64,000 nucleotides of DNA from Hybos culiciformis. Lineage: Eukaryota > Arthropoda > Insecta > Diptera > Hybotidae. The notes under the pieces were generated by a model, which worked only from the letters and a program-made list of their open reading frames with translations, ran no database searches and was not told where the DNA came from. The stretch is from contig OZ023274.1 of assembly GCA_964007475.1 (NCBI GenBank), positions 8,370,001 to 8,434,000 of the forward strand, written 5' to 3'. Shown piece after piece: positions 35,401 to 49,600 of the stretch (position 1 is the first letter of the stretch; the number at the start of each line of letters is the position of its first letter). The translations under genes were made by a program, and so were the position numbers.

Positions 35401-38400
35401 TTCAATGTAAACTTAAATATACGCAAGATAGAGATTGCATTGCAGATAATTTAAAAAAAAAACAACAAAATATTATAAGTACTACATAATATACATACAC
35501 ATATTACGTACATATTTATAGTATCATATGTATTTACATATTTTGTTACTCTATTTTAAAAATGTTCATTTTGCAGTTATTATTCCCTATAAAATTGCAA
35601 CAACTAAATGTTCATAAATTAGGCCAATTTTAAATGTTTTTATTTTATATGTTTGCCTAATATCTTTATAAAATAGGTGGAGTGTTCTCGAGCAAATCCG
35701 TTTAATCTTAAATAAATTTGACCAGAATTTAATTTGGTCACAGGAATACTGCTTGCTTGATCTTTATTTGACAAGGTTAACAGTTAAGATTTTTTTTTCA
35801 TATCTAAATTAAACTAAGATATTAATTTTAAGATATATATATATTTATGTAAATAAAGAGTCCAAAACTAAAAACATATCGAAAAAATAGAAAAAAAATC
35901 GCAGACTAATGTCTCACTCGAAAAAGTATAGTAAGCGAAACTTGAAGAGACGACAATATAATTATCAAATTAATTCTTATTTATTTTTAGCACTGCTAAA
36001 TGAATTTACAATTTGCTCATTGTATATTTTGAACTTAATAAATACTTATTTTTGTTTTTAAATATAAATCTATATAATGATTTTGTTTTCGTAATTCTGA
36101 ATGTGATAAACTTGTATTAAATTTAATTTTAAATCGAGTTATATTAATCGAACCCACAACCAAACGCACCGTAGAATAATAACAATTCCTTGACGGCCAT
36201 TAAGGAAGCCTTTTATAGGTAGCCCTTATAAATTTAGATCAACATTTTAAAATAGAAAAATTTTCATTTTACATGGAATTATTTTATTGTTAAATTGAAT
36301 TATTTATATCTCTACCTACTTCCATTTCCGCTCGGTTGCATATATCACAAGCTAAATAAATAATAATTCCTAAAGAAAAACGTACATTTTTCCCATAACC
36401 AAAAATTTTATTTTCATTTGTATATACACAAAGGTTGTTTTTATTTTGGTTTATTTTTTTTTTAATATTTTTTTTTTAACAAAATATAAAAACAGCAGAG
36501 AATTTTTCCCTAACAAAAATAAAATACAGTAAGAGAAAAATATAGCAAATATATAAATGGGGAGAAAAAATCAAGTAAAAATAACTTGCAAAGGAATAAT
36601 TGCAGGCCAATATTATTGCCGCCAATTTTTATATTGAATTTTTTACAATTTGAGTGAATAGGCTCTAACGAATTTATATTATTTCAATTCAACAAGTATA
36701 CAAAAGTGGAAAATTTCCTTTTATTTCTAAGTAACTATTGAATAAAGAAATTGTATATAAAAATAATCAGAATTGAAAATAGCAAAAGAAATTATATGTA
36801 GGTACCTACTTTTTATATTTGATTTCCTTCGAAATTTACTTGAAAATGTCAAATTAGTAAAAAAGACGAAAACTTTTTTAATTCCTTTCAAATTTGATAT
36901 TTGACTCAATTTGGCTCATTACACCAGTATTGTATGTACGAATAATGTACTTTTTTTTCTTTAATGTCACACAGAATTTTCACGTTGGGAAAAACAAATA
37001 AAAAATATTTATAGTAAAAAAACTGTTTAATATAATAAAAAGATGTAAAAATAAAAATTAAATTTTTTTCAATTACGAAAATTTTAATTGATACCTTTAA
37101 TTTTTGTAATAAAAATAAAATAAAGACTAAAGATGTTTCATTCGAATTAAATAAATTGAAAATTATTTATTTTAAATTGAAAAATATGCGTTATTATAGT
37201 AGTCCTCATTTTTTGATATTGAAAGCTTGCAAAAGTGCAAACCTATTTATTTTACATATTGAGTCTAAATATTTCCCAGCGCTAATCTCTATATGTAGAT
37301 AAAAACGTCTATATGAGAAATAAGAATATATATCCATATAAGATATTTAACTCCAGTAAATTCTGCAATTTACATAATGTTTTCAAAAAGAAATTAAATT
37401 GTTGAAGTATGTCAAATTTAATTTTAAATAGAAAAGGAGAACTTTACAAATTTCATCTGAAATAAAAATTTAAAAATTAAATTTTTTTTTTTCTGTCACT
37501 ATAATGGTGAAATTAATTTTTATATGAAATTAATCTTTAACAATTTCAAATAGGATCACGTTTTATGGTTTTAAGTAGTGTAGTACTTATATGCAATACT
37601 TAGGTGGATTGGTGGCACGAAAACACTCAGCATAACCTATTTATTATAGATCTATACGCTCAAACATAAAAAGATCAATTTTTCAGATCTACGTAATTCC
37701 TAAAAATAGTACCCATTATTGATTTTACAACATAAAAAATTAGATAATGTTCATAATTAAATTTTAATTATTAAAAAAAAAAACCTTTGAAACAGTGTAT
37801 TTTATCGAAAGTTTAGATAACGTTTCCTTGGTTAAAAATAAATAAGTATATTGTATATAATAATAACATATACATAAAAAGTACCAATATATTTATACAT
37901 ATCTCCAAAATCCAAATATACATTAGTGAAAAAGGAGACAAAAAACCCTTTTATCTTCTTCTATATACAATTCGTTCAAAACAAACGTACATAGATAAAT
38001 TTTTAACTCTAAACAGCAGAGGAACAAAAATAACATATTGATGGTCTTATCAGTTCATGACTATGTCTAATTTTAAGCAATTTATTTGGATAAAGTTTTG
38101 CTTCTATAATCCAAAAATATTGAAATCTGGCATAATATGATGTAAACCGTATTTATTTTCTAATCTTTAATATAAAATTATAAAATAAAATAAAATTAAG
38201 TCGATTCGACATTAAATAAATCTTATTTCAGGGAAAGTTTTAGGATGACAATTCTTTTTTCCAGGGACTGTTGGGGTCTAGTTAAATATAATACAAATTA
38301 TTAATGAAACAAGAATAACATTATATTGTGCGAACATAATACATATAGTTTAAAATTTATAATAATTAATTTTACCTGTGTACTATAAAATAATTTTTGT

Positions 38401-40616
38401 TGAACAAGGCGCTGAACTGCACCTCATTGAAATATTTCAACAATTCTATTAGAAGTTTCGGAAAACTTTTGCAAAACTGAAATATTTATGACCAAAACTT
38501 TATAATATGTTTCAGGATACTGATAAATAATTTTGACAAAAAAATTTTAACAAGATTTTTTATTTTTTTTGCTACAGACAATTAATTTCAGCTCTAAAAT
38601 CATTTCCCTGCTTCCTAAAAATATTGGCAAAATTCTAAATAAAAATATAAGCTAGTAGACGTATTATTGTTTCCTCTTCCAAAGTGAGCAATTTGTGGTG
38701 CTTCTTATCAAGTAAACATAATTTTCAGAGAATTACCATTTCATGAATTATAAAAAAAAAATACTAAATCGAAAATTATTTCAGTTGGGAAAGAAAAAGT
38801 CAATCATTCAACACGTATAATATTATTATTATTTTTTTTTTTTTTTGAAAAGTTTGATTCTCTAGACGAAAATATTAAGAAAAAAAAAAGTCAAAAAAAT
38901 AACATAAATCAACTGACTTGAAGAAAAAAGAAAAACTCGCTTCAATAATGTAAGTAAAAAAATTTAATTTTTTTTCTATTTTAATTCAATATAAAACACT
39001 AAAAAAAAAAATTGGGAAGTTATTTTCTTAAACTGAAAACAAGGACTTTTAAGAAAATTTTTCAAACTGATGAATCAGCGATGAAACTTCCTGTTTCTTG
39101 AATAACCAATTCTTAAGAGAGCAACCTTCAAAAAATTTTCCACAAACATTATTATCTGTACTAAATTCTTTTTTCTACCATATAAATGTTCTAAACCTAA
39201 GTCTAATTTAATTCAAGTCCAACAAAATTATAAAATAAAATACAAATGCCTAAATCCTAAATTCATATTTTTTGTCTACATAATAGTAATGGACACATTC
39301 ATATTAACATATTTTTTGCTAAAAATTTTACAGTAAGTTTTCTTAAGTTTAATGTTTTTCTAATACCCTTTACACTCTTAGACTAAATTAAGTCTTATTC
39401 AATAAGAATTCTTCTTCTGATCTTAATTACGTGTATTCACATGCAAAAAAAAATCATAATCTCTAAAAGTATATATATTCTTATCTAAGTGTTGTCTTTT
39501 TGTCGTTTTGTTTGTTTCTTTTTATAGATTTTTTTTTTGTGGTTTCTAGACGAAGCTGGATCAGTCACAAACTTTTATAGCTTTATGTAAAATATAAATG
39601 AAGGATCTCTCTATATGAGAAAAATGAATAACATTTAAGACAAAAAAAATATTTATGAGGGGTATAAATTTCCATTTGTGTATTCATTTTTGCTTGCATT
39701 ATCAAAAAAAAAATAAAAACATTAATTATAAATAAAAATAAACAAAAATCAATAAAATTGTTAAACCACAAAAAAAAAAATAACCGAATTTTTGTCTTTT
39801 AGGTGAAAATTGTTAAATTTTTTGCGTTTTTTACGTTTCAAATTTTATCTGTTTATTATATATTTAATTTGAATTTTAATTTGAATCATCATTTATGGTA
39901 ATTTTTCGTTCGTTTAATTTTTTTTTTATGTTTTTCAACAATTAGCATAGATTTTATCATCACCAGTTTCAATAATTAAAAAATGATTCAAAATAAATAT
40001 ATAATTCAAATACCACTCAAATACCTGGTTATATCAAAAAGAAAATATGATGATTTTTGCAAAAAAAAATTGGTACTTAGAACTAATATTTTCGTATTTA
40101 ATCCTGTTAAAATTTTCCAATTTGATAGCAAAATCATTATTTGTTTTAAGTCTGAAATATTGTGTTCTATCTTCTATTCGCGTAGAAGAGAAATAAAAAT
40201 TTCCATACATAAATATGCATGCACGTACTGTACCCATTATTTATATTTCCACTACATAATATAATTGATTATTTTTACCAGCAAACATTCTAAACCCAAA
40301 AACTTTTTTAGTTAAAGAAAGGTAGAAAAGAGACATATGAGTCGAAACGTTGAAAATAACTTTAAGATATAAAGTTAAATATAATAAATTATTTCCATCA
40401 ATCTAATTTGTACAGTAATCCGCAACTAATATCGCATAACCTAATAATTAATAAGAATTATAGTTCAATCTTATTATTATAATTTTAACTTAGACAGACT
40501 GAAGAAAATTTTAAAATTATCATATTCAGTCAAAATATGTATGTAATCGCATATTAAAATACTCAACAAAATTCTAGATATTTATATTTGATGTCTTATT
40601 GTTTTTTTTTTTTCAG

Positions 40617-40658
40617 AAAACACAATAAAGAATAATATAGTCCTTTAGCCTAGAAGCC
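40617..40658 (+). other. 5' UTR part of the first coding exon of the adenylate cyclase gene
   Basis: The sequence between the TTTTTTTCAG acceptor and the ATG at 40659. In-frame stops upstream of the ATG in this short stretch support the chosen start. Confidence 0.55.
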
Positions 40659-43600
40659 ATGGAAAATAATGAGAATAATTCCCAAAAGGAATTAAATGAA
40701 TCTAAATTAGTTCATAAGAGGAAAAATAATGAAAATCTGGTATGTCACACTGACTTTGATAATGACATGGGAATAGTCAATGAAGGAATAACAATTGACA
40801 TTGATGATCTATCAGACAGTGGATTTGTAAGAGCAGAGGTATAATAAATATATTATAATAACGCAGTGTATGTGTAAAAAAATTTTTAGGTGAAAATAAA
40901 AAAAAATAAAAATGAAAATTCCATTTATTTTCATTGATGATACAATATTTTTTAAATTATACGTGGTTATAATAATAAAAAGACGTTTCATAAATAATAG
41001 TAAACACATTATTTCAACATATTATCTCAATTTATAAATAGTCCACGATGATAATATAACATAATGTATACGATATATGTATAATGTCGCAAGTATACAT
41101 AATTATATTTATGTCATGCAAAAATAATAATAAATTTTAACATTGCTAAGACGTTTAGTCAATTAAATGAAAAAGAGGTAATTAAATACATGCATACATA
41201 ATTTAATATACCGTCTAGTAAAATAATTTAAGTGAAATCCTTTCTTATGTCCTTTTGCTCGTATTATGTATGTCCTATAATACTCGAAAAACCTTTAAAA
41301 AAGTTTTATTCAAATATGTACATAATTTATTTTTTGATGAAAAATAAATGTTGTACATATGCGAAAATGTACAAATGTACCGAACATAATGAACGTAAGT
41401 ACACTGAAAAATAATGTTAGCTGCTTAAATTTCTGTGTATTTCCCGTTGTGCACCTAGCTAAACATAACTAGTATGATTAGTAGTTTATAGTTAGATGAG
41501 TTATTTTTTTGCAAAGAAAAATAACTATAATGTCACTTTTCAATATATCTGTTCATAATACCAGTATTCGACATAAAATTTTAGAAACAACCCGTAAAAT
41601 GGATTTTTTATAATGATTCCCAGAAAATTATTTATAAATCATTTCATACAAGGTTTTTTGACGATTTATTATATGTGTACATAAGTACATATTAAATTAA
41701 TTGCAACATATTACAATATACTTTAACATATTACAACATAGTTTAAGTTATAGTTTTTCTCTGCTATATCTAATTTTTTCATAGAAAGTTTTTTGTTTCA
41801 GTGACAGTGTACTATTTACATAATTATATAAATCAAATTAATGTTATTTCTTGAAAAAAAATTCGATAAAAAACCTCTAGAACCTGCTACATTTTATTTA
41901 TATATTTCCGTTTTATTTAATATGAAAATATTAAGGCTTCTTTAAGTTCGTAAACAGGACTATAAAAAATTTCATCAACATTTCTATATTTTATGAAAAC
42001 AAAAAATACAAATAGTCGATCTACGTATTTAAAAAATTAAGGAGAAAAATTTTTTTTTTTAAATGATACGTATTTATGTAAGATTTAAAAAAAAGAACTA
42101 TCAAAAATACCTTAATTTGAATTAAAATATTTTAATACTTGTTTTAATAAATAATAATACTTTAAAAATACACATTGTATTTAGTTTAGAGTGATCTTAC
42201 TAATATGAAGTATGTAATAATATGAAGTATGTATGTAAATGTAATTCAATTATTATAACGTGCATAATCTATAATATTATATAATTAACTATATGAAAGA
42301 AAATTAAATTCAAAATATACACCAATGGAAGAAGTAATATCAGGAAAATGATAAAAGCTTTTCAAACTCCAAGAAGGTGATTTTTTTAAGATTGAAATTA
42401 AACCTAAAAACATATAAATTTAAATTAGATTTGTCAATAAAATTTATTAATACCCAAATTTAATTTGTTTTCTCTTAAATTAAACTGTTAATCTATATAA
42501 GTATATCTACGATAATAACATTAAATGAAAAATGAACTAATTAATTTTTTATTATTTTTTTTGAACTATATTTAAAAAGGAATTATCACAAACTGAAATT
42601 ACTCAAATGCCTAGATTGCCTGGAGACGGAAATGATAGTGATGTAATAAATAAATATTGTAATATAGAAACAAAATCAACAAATAGATTAAAATCAATTC
42701 AGATAATAGAAGAAGATAATTCTAAAGATTTACCAACTAATAGAATTTCAGATAATTCTAATACAATTAATTTAGCATCAGCAGGTGAATATCTTTTTTA
42801 TTCTATATCTTAAAAGAAAAAAGATTGTGTGTTTTATTTTTTTTTTTGCTTCTTTTGATAAATAAAAATAACATAATAAGAACATGAACTCAAACTAAAA
42901 AGAAACAGTGTTGTTATTTCATTTTCTTTTATAGTATTTTGATTTTAGAACGCACTAAATTTGACTACATTACGTTTTATATAAAAAATTAAGAATATAC
43001 CAAAAGAGTTTAAGATAATTTTAAAAACTAAACTATAGAATTAATTAAAAAATTTCTTTAGGAATGTCGTAAAAATTCAGTAAATTTTGCACTTTTTTGA
43101 GCTTTCAAAAACCCTTTTTAACTTCTTTTTCACCGTAGTATTAAATAATCGATTTTTGGAATAATAATTATTTTCTCAAAATTAGAAAAAAGAAAGAAAT
43201 AATTTGGAGCCGAAAAAAAAAGGTTTGTGAAGAATCCATATAATAAATGACAAAAATATAAATCATAAGAAATTTGTAAAAAATTTGAACAAGAAAATAA
43301 TAAAACTAAGCTCTGTGCTGGCATTAATTTGCACACTTTTATATTAAATTATTTTTTTCTTAGATCTATTATTCTCTATTAAATCCTTTATGTTAAAGTT
43401 ATTTTTTATTAAATATTATGAAAGTAAAAATTTTGCACTCTTTTTTTTAATAAATATTTAGTCAGGTAGAAATTTAATAAATTTATGAGGGATTTAGGGA
43501 TTCATTTGAAGATAATCATTAAAATTATTATTATAGGTGTATAAGAAAATAAAAAGATTAGAGTGTTAAAATACTAATAAATACACAAAATAAATAATAT

Positions 43601-46600
43601 TTCCTTCGTTTCTTGTTTATATACATTATACATTTATGTATATTTTTCACAAAAAAAAATTATTTTCAATTTCAACTCTTGAACTTTATTTTATTATTAT
43701 TTTTGGACAAAATGAAGCTTACAATTGTATGAGATTAGAACTATTTTTCTCCACTAGTATAATTGTGTAATAATGGTAATTTCAAATTTCGTATAAAATA
43801 CGTTTGTAAAATGAATTTGTTAGACATTAACGAAGTTTGACTGTCGTTATGGGAAATGAATAATAAAATCATAATGATGAAATATGTTTTAACCCTAAAT
43901 GAAATAAAAAATAAATTATGTTATGTTTTATGTACTACTTAACCGATATATTAATTTGTTTATATATTTATTGTACTTAAAAATATCAGTAGATATCAAA
44001 TTTTGTATTATTATTTTGTGTTATGTATAAGAAACGTAATTAATAAAGGTATATATTTTTTTTTTTTGATTTTTTCACTGCTTTCATTCATACCTCCTTG
44101 TCAAACAGATGGTTGTGTAACAAAAAAACAATCAAAAAGATTTAATAAAGAAATTTATTCAGCTTTAAAAGGTGCAAATGTTTATAAGGGAATTTTGTGT
44201 CCATCATTAACAATATCATTTAAAAATCCATCATTAGAACATTTATATTTAAATTATACTTATCGGCAGCGACAAAAATCATTGATAATTGTAAATATGG
44301 TTGATTTCTTATTAAAAGCTGTTTTAGCTGGATTTTGGTTTTATTATACCGATGATGATGTAAGTTAATTAATTACTATTATAATATAAACAAACTTAAT
44401 TTTAACAACAATTATTGTACAGAACATTCCACAAATAATCACTTTCTTTTAAAAAATTTGTTTTTATCACATACAAGATAACGTTGTGGTATTTTAAATT
44501 AAATTTAAATTTGTTTTTTTTAGAATAATGTAGATGATGGTATTATTTGGTCAATATGCTGTATGTCAGCAAATTTAGCTATATGCATACTAGGTTTATG
44601 GCGATGTTTCGCTAATAATTATTTACATTGGGCAGCTAGCTGTACGTGGCTTTTATTGACTTTGCAAGGTGAATTTAATTTGGAAAAAATTTTGTCATAA
44701 GAAAAAAGAAAATTTTGTAGTAAAAAAACGTAAAAGTAAATCTTTAGTAATCTGAAGATTTATTTGATTCGACTTAAAACCAGATCGAAACCATAAAGAA
44801 AATCTTTATATAAATTAAAATTTGTAATATTATTTAATTTTTTCTAGGGTTTTTAGGTGAAAGTTTAGGATTTGCTGAGCGTGAATATATAGTATGGTAT
44901 ATTTTATTTATTATATTCGTGCCATATGCCATGTTACCATTGCCTTTGAAATGGTGTGTCTTAGCAGGATCAATTTCCGGATTTTGTCATATTTTAATTC
45001 TAATTATAGTTAAAGTCAAAGAGAATAATAATGTAAGTTAAATTTACCCAGTACAATAATTAAAAAAAATTTTAACAAAAAATATCTATATATATATATA
45101 AACTTTTAGTATATGTTTGTAGCCAGTTCTTCCTTAAATTCAAAAAAAATTGTTATTTACTTAATATAATTTAAAATAATAATTAAATGAAAGAACATAA
45201 TATTTAACATTAAAGATATTTCTTTTTCATCATCACTTAGCGTTAAAAATAAATTTGGGTTCCTTGACTTCTCTCTACACTTTTTTATGATGATTATACA
45301 ATATATATAAACATATTTTAATAACTAATTCTAAAATTCTTATTATACTTTAAAAAATATTAAAAAAAAATCACAAGATAAATAAAGACAAATTTATAAT
45401 TCTTTTCCAGGAAACTAATTGCATTTTATATCAAATTTTCTCCAATTCCTTACTGTATTTGGCTATAAATTTAAGTGGAATGTATACCAAATATTTAACA
45501 GATATAGGTCAACGATTGGCATTTTTTGAAACACATAGGGCAATGGAACATAAAAAAGAATCAGAAAAAGAATTTCAAAGGACACAAAAACTGTTGGACT
45601 CAAGTAAGATGAAAGATTCGGACTTTAGAATATGTGAAAAAAATTTTAACACTATATATATAATATACCATAGCATAACATCAAAATTCTCACTCTGGAA
45701 ATATGACCAAGTTCATGCTCAATATTTTTATACACTTTTATCTTTTCATTCACCATTTCTTCATGTAATATAAATTATTAGAGATTATAAAACTATACTC
45801 ATGATATGAGCGAGAGATGATTAGTTATTGAGTTATACTCTAAACTAGAGACGTAATTCTTAAAATTTTGTCCAATGAATGATAAAATTCAAATCTAATG
45901 TCTAATACCAAAATTTTGTTTTTGGAGATAAGTAGTTCATTAAATGCCTGATTATTAAAATCATTATTTAATTTTTCCAGTATTGCCTCTGGTAATAAAC
46001 AATGAGATTCGTAAAGAAATGTACAAAAATGTAGATAATAATGTTGAAAGTCAATTCAATAAATTGTATATTTATCACATGGAAAATGTTTCAATACTTT
46101 TTGCAGATATTGTGGTAAGTAAATTTTTTTTTTATATTTTCATCGTAATGTGAATTAAATTTTTTTTTTGTTGGCTCTCCTCTGTTTATTTCGAAATTAT
46201 ACAGTAGATAAAATATATAAAAAAAGAATTGTATAAAATTTTTAATTAAAGATACCTACAATTAATTTATTCCGTTTTTTCTGTGTGTTGATTTTGTTTA
46301 TGAAAATTTTGAATTTTTTGATAATAATGTGTAACCTTCACCATTAAGAGTAAAAAAAAATTTTATAGTTCTAAAAATTGAAATTTTTGCCTCTGATTTA
46401 AAAATTTATTAATTTTTTTACTTGAAATAATTATTATATGTAATTACAAAAATTTTTTTAATTTTTTTTTTTTTTGGCCAGGGATTCACACAATTATCGG
46501 AAGAGGTATCAGCTCAGCAACTAGTGAAAATTCTTAATGATCTGTTTGCACGTTTTGATAGAATTGCAGAGGTAAAATCTTAAAGCATATTTTTCCTTCA

Positions 46601-49600
46601 CTTAAAGACTTGTAACATCGTTTAATATCTTATTAACTTTCTAATTAACTTTTGATATATATGGTATTGCCGATTTACTAGATTCGATTAAATTAATTTT
46701 TTTCTTCGCTAAAATAATGCCTGTCAGGTATTTTTTTAATGCAAACTTGAAAAATGAAAAATACAAATGCACATATGCGCAGGAACTTTAATCAGTAACT
46801 AATTAAAAGCATTTTTTGCTCCACAAATGAAGGAAAAAGAAATAATATTTTTTTAATAAATATTTTAATTTACACCTTTTTTTTTGCTTTATTTATGAAT
46901 GTACAATACACACATAAACTTAATCTATATTTCAAGGATAATCATTGCCTCAGAATAAAATTACTTGGTGACTGTTATTATTGTGTATCAATGTTTGATA
47001 GTCACAATTGGAAAACAAGACCAGATCATGCACTTTGCAGTGTTGAAACTGGCTTACATATGATAAAAGCAATTAAAGAAGTTCAACATAATACACATGT
47101 AAGTTGAATCTGAATTTGGGTACACTGTTGTCTGTATTGGAAAATAAACTAGTAAATTTTTTTTTTCATATTACCTTTCAAGGTGTAAGTTGAAATGAAT
47201 TTAATTAAAATTTTTCGACAAAATTTAATAAACTTTTTTTTTAAAGAAAAAGAAGAAATAAACAATTGTTTTTAATTTAATAAAAATATAAAAAATATTA
47301 TTAAGATGCAACAATATATTTTCAGGTTAATCTTGAAATGCGAATAGGTATTCATAGTGGATCAGTTATGTGTGGCGTTTTGGGTAATAAAAAATGGCAC
47401 TTTGATGTTTGGTCTAATGATGTTGTTATAGCAAATCATATGGAATCTGGAGGAATAGCCAAGTATGACTTTTTTTTCGGTATTACTATTCTGTTAGAAT
47501 AGCGAAATATCTAGAACATAATTAGAAATTTTCTAAGAACATATTAGAAATTTTCCTCCATACGACAAGACAAGAGCAGCGCATAGAATTCAATTACCTC
47601 GTAGAACACTTTGTTATTTTCTTATACAAATTTTCCTCCTGAATTTAAAAAACAGAATGTACAATTGTACTTTATTTTTATTTATATAATATTTGATCAT
47701 CAGCTAGCTACCTAAACTGCAGAAATATTCAATAACAATTAATATAAATATATTTTTTTTTAGCCGAGTTCACATATCAGAAGCAACATTAAATTGCTTA
47801 AATCAGGTAAATTTTGAAAATAAATAATTTTATATGTACATTTAAATTAAAAAAACAATAATAATAAAATGTAAATTTAAATCAGGCATATGATGTTGAA
47901 CAAACGGATGGAGGTTCTCGAGACAATCATTTAAAAATGTTAAATATTAAAACATATCTGATTATAAGAACAGAACCATTAAGGTAAAATAATTTATTTA
48001 ACTTTTATCTACATGTAAATCATTTCATATTATAAAACTAATTGAATGTCATGTTATTGTTTGAATTTTGTGATGGTCTCTTCGTAATTAAATAATCTAT
48101 TTTTAAAAATATTAAAGATATCACTACCACACAACGATTAAAATATAAGCTTCAAACTATAAGATTTTACTTAATTGTGTTCTAAAAAGAACCGTTTGCG
48201 TTTAAAAATTATACATATAGTGATGTATAATATGTTCAACCGACCTCAAAAATTGTTAAAAAACGCGTCCTCGAATATGTCCTCTTTTTAAGAGCACAAA
48301 TATAGTTACTGTGAATATAAATGCATTATATATTTTCTGCTGAAAAACTTACACTTACACTTAAACACTTTAATATTTATTATAATTTTCGTAATAACAT
48401 TGGAAATAAAATAAAAGGAAATTAGGTGCACGAACTGGGGGCCTATAAAATGTAATATAAAAATATTAATCTTATAAAGAATGAAAAGAAATTAAATAAG
48501 CTTTATTTCAACACAGATTTATCTAAAGTATATGCATTAAAATACGTATACGAAGTGTATGCCATAAAATACGTATACGATAAACAATAAACATTTGATA
48601 GCAAAAATTTATTAACAAAAAAGGAGAAATATAAAAGAAACAATTTTTTTGAATGATTTAATTCAAATATTTAACAATTCATTTATTTTCATTCTAAAAT
48701 AATTTTAATTATTGGAATATAAAATTTTTAATATATTTTGATAATCGCCAGTTAATTACGTTTGAGTTTTAACTTAAGGACAAAACTGTAGAAATTTACA
48801 AATAAATAGAATTCAGTACCATTGTTATAATGTTTTAGGCATACAGATATTAGTTAAATGTAGTTAAATATTGTTTGTTGATTTTATTGATGTGGAAAAT
48901 GTTTGTTCAAATGAAAATTATCCTCTCTTAAGATTCTTTCTTTTTTATTGTTTATTATCAATTATTAAATCTATATATTATGTAAATTATTTTTTGAAAC
49001 AAAAATCAAATAATTTTTTGAGAGCCTAACTAAAAATAATATGTAAATTGGATAATATTGTACGTTTTAAACTTATATTATTTGCATAAATATTGTGATT
49101 TACTTAATTACAGATCACGGAAACGTTTCGGTAATAGAAAAAGTGAAAGAAAATGCGCAACTGTTAATGACGCAAAAGATATAAATAATGAAAAATCACA
49201 AGAAGAAGAAAAGCATGAAAAAGAAAATTCTGCTAATAATATTTCAACAGAAAATAATCTATCTAATAATACGACTATTAAAAATGGAACATTGTTAGAA
49301 ATATCAACAAAGGATAATGCTAAAACAGTAGTTATTCATGAAGACGAGCCAACAACAGATTGGCAACCAGAAATTCCATTTAAAAATGTAAGATATTCAT
49401 TATTGGAAAAACAAATTTTAATTGTAGCTTCTAAATATTTATTAAGATTTTTTAATTATTCTTATTCATTAAATTTATTTATGCATACATAACATATCGA
49501 AATCCATGTACACATGTACATAATGTATATGATAATTTGACCAAATAATTTATGCCCTTAATGTTTCCGATATGAACTAAGTAGAACTTGATTTTTAATA

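Larger units (their letters stand above)
20346..40616. other. 20-kb gene-poor region, possibly including large 5' introns of the adenylate cyclase gene
   Basis: No coding exon, RNA gene or protein-domain remnant could be supported on either strand. The sequence is very AT-rich with many A/T runs. It contains one MITE (21161-21932) and an assembly gap (26257-26456). The first coding exon of the adenylate cyclase gene is preceded by a strong acceptor (TTTTTTTCAG at 40607-40616), so at least one non-coding first exon and an intron must lie upstream, probably in this region. No upstream donor or promoter could be identified by eye. Confidence 0.5.

Noticed and set aside
45604..45773. Extension of the cyclase exon 6 frame past 45603
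   Set aside because: The family sequence QKLLDSILP requires splicing at 45603 to 45981; the extension is intron read-through.
49058..49113. Upstream ATG extension of cyclase exon 13
   Set aside because: A TTAATTACAG acceptor at 49113 joins in phase to exon 12; the upstream part is intron.
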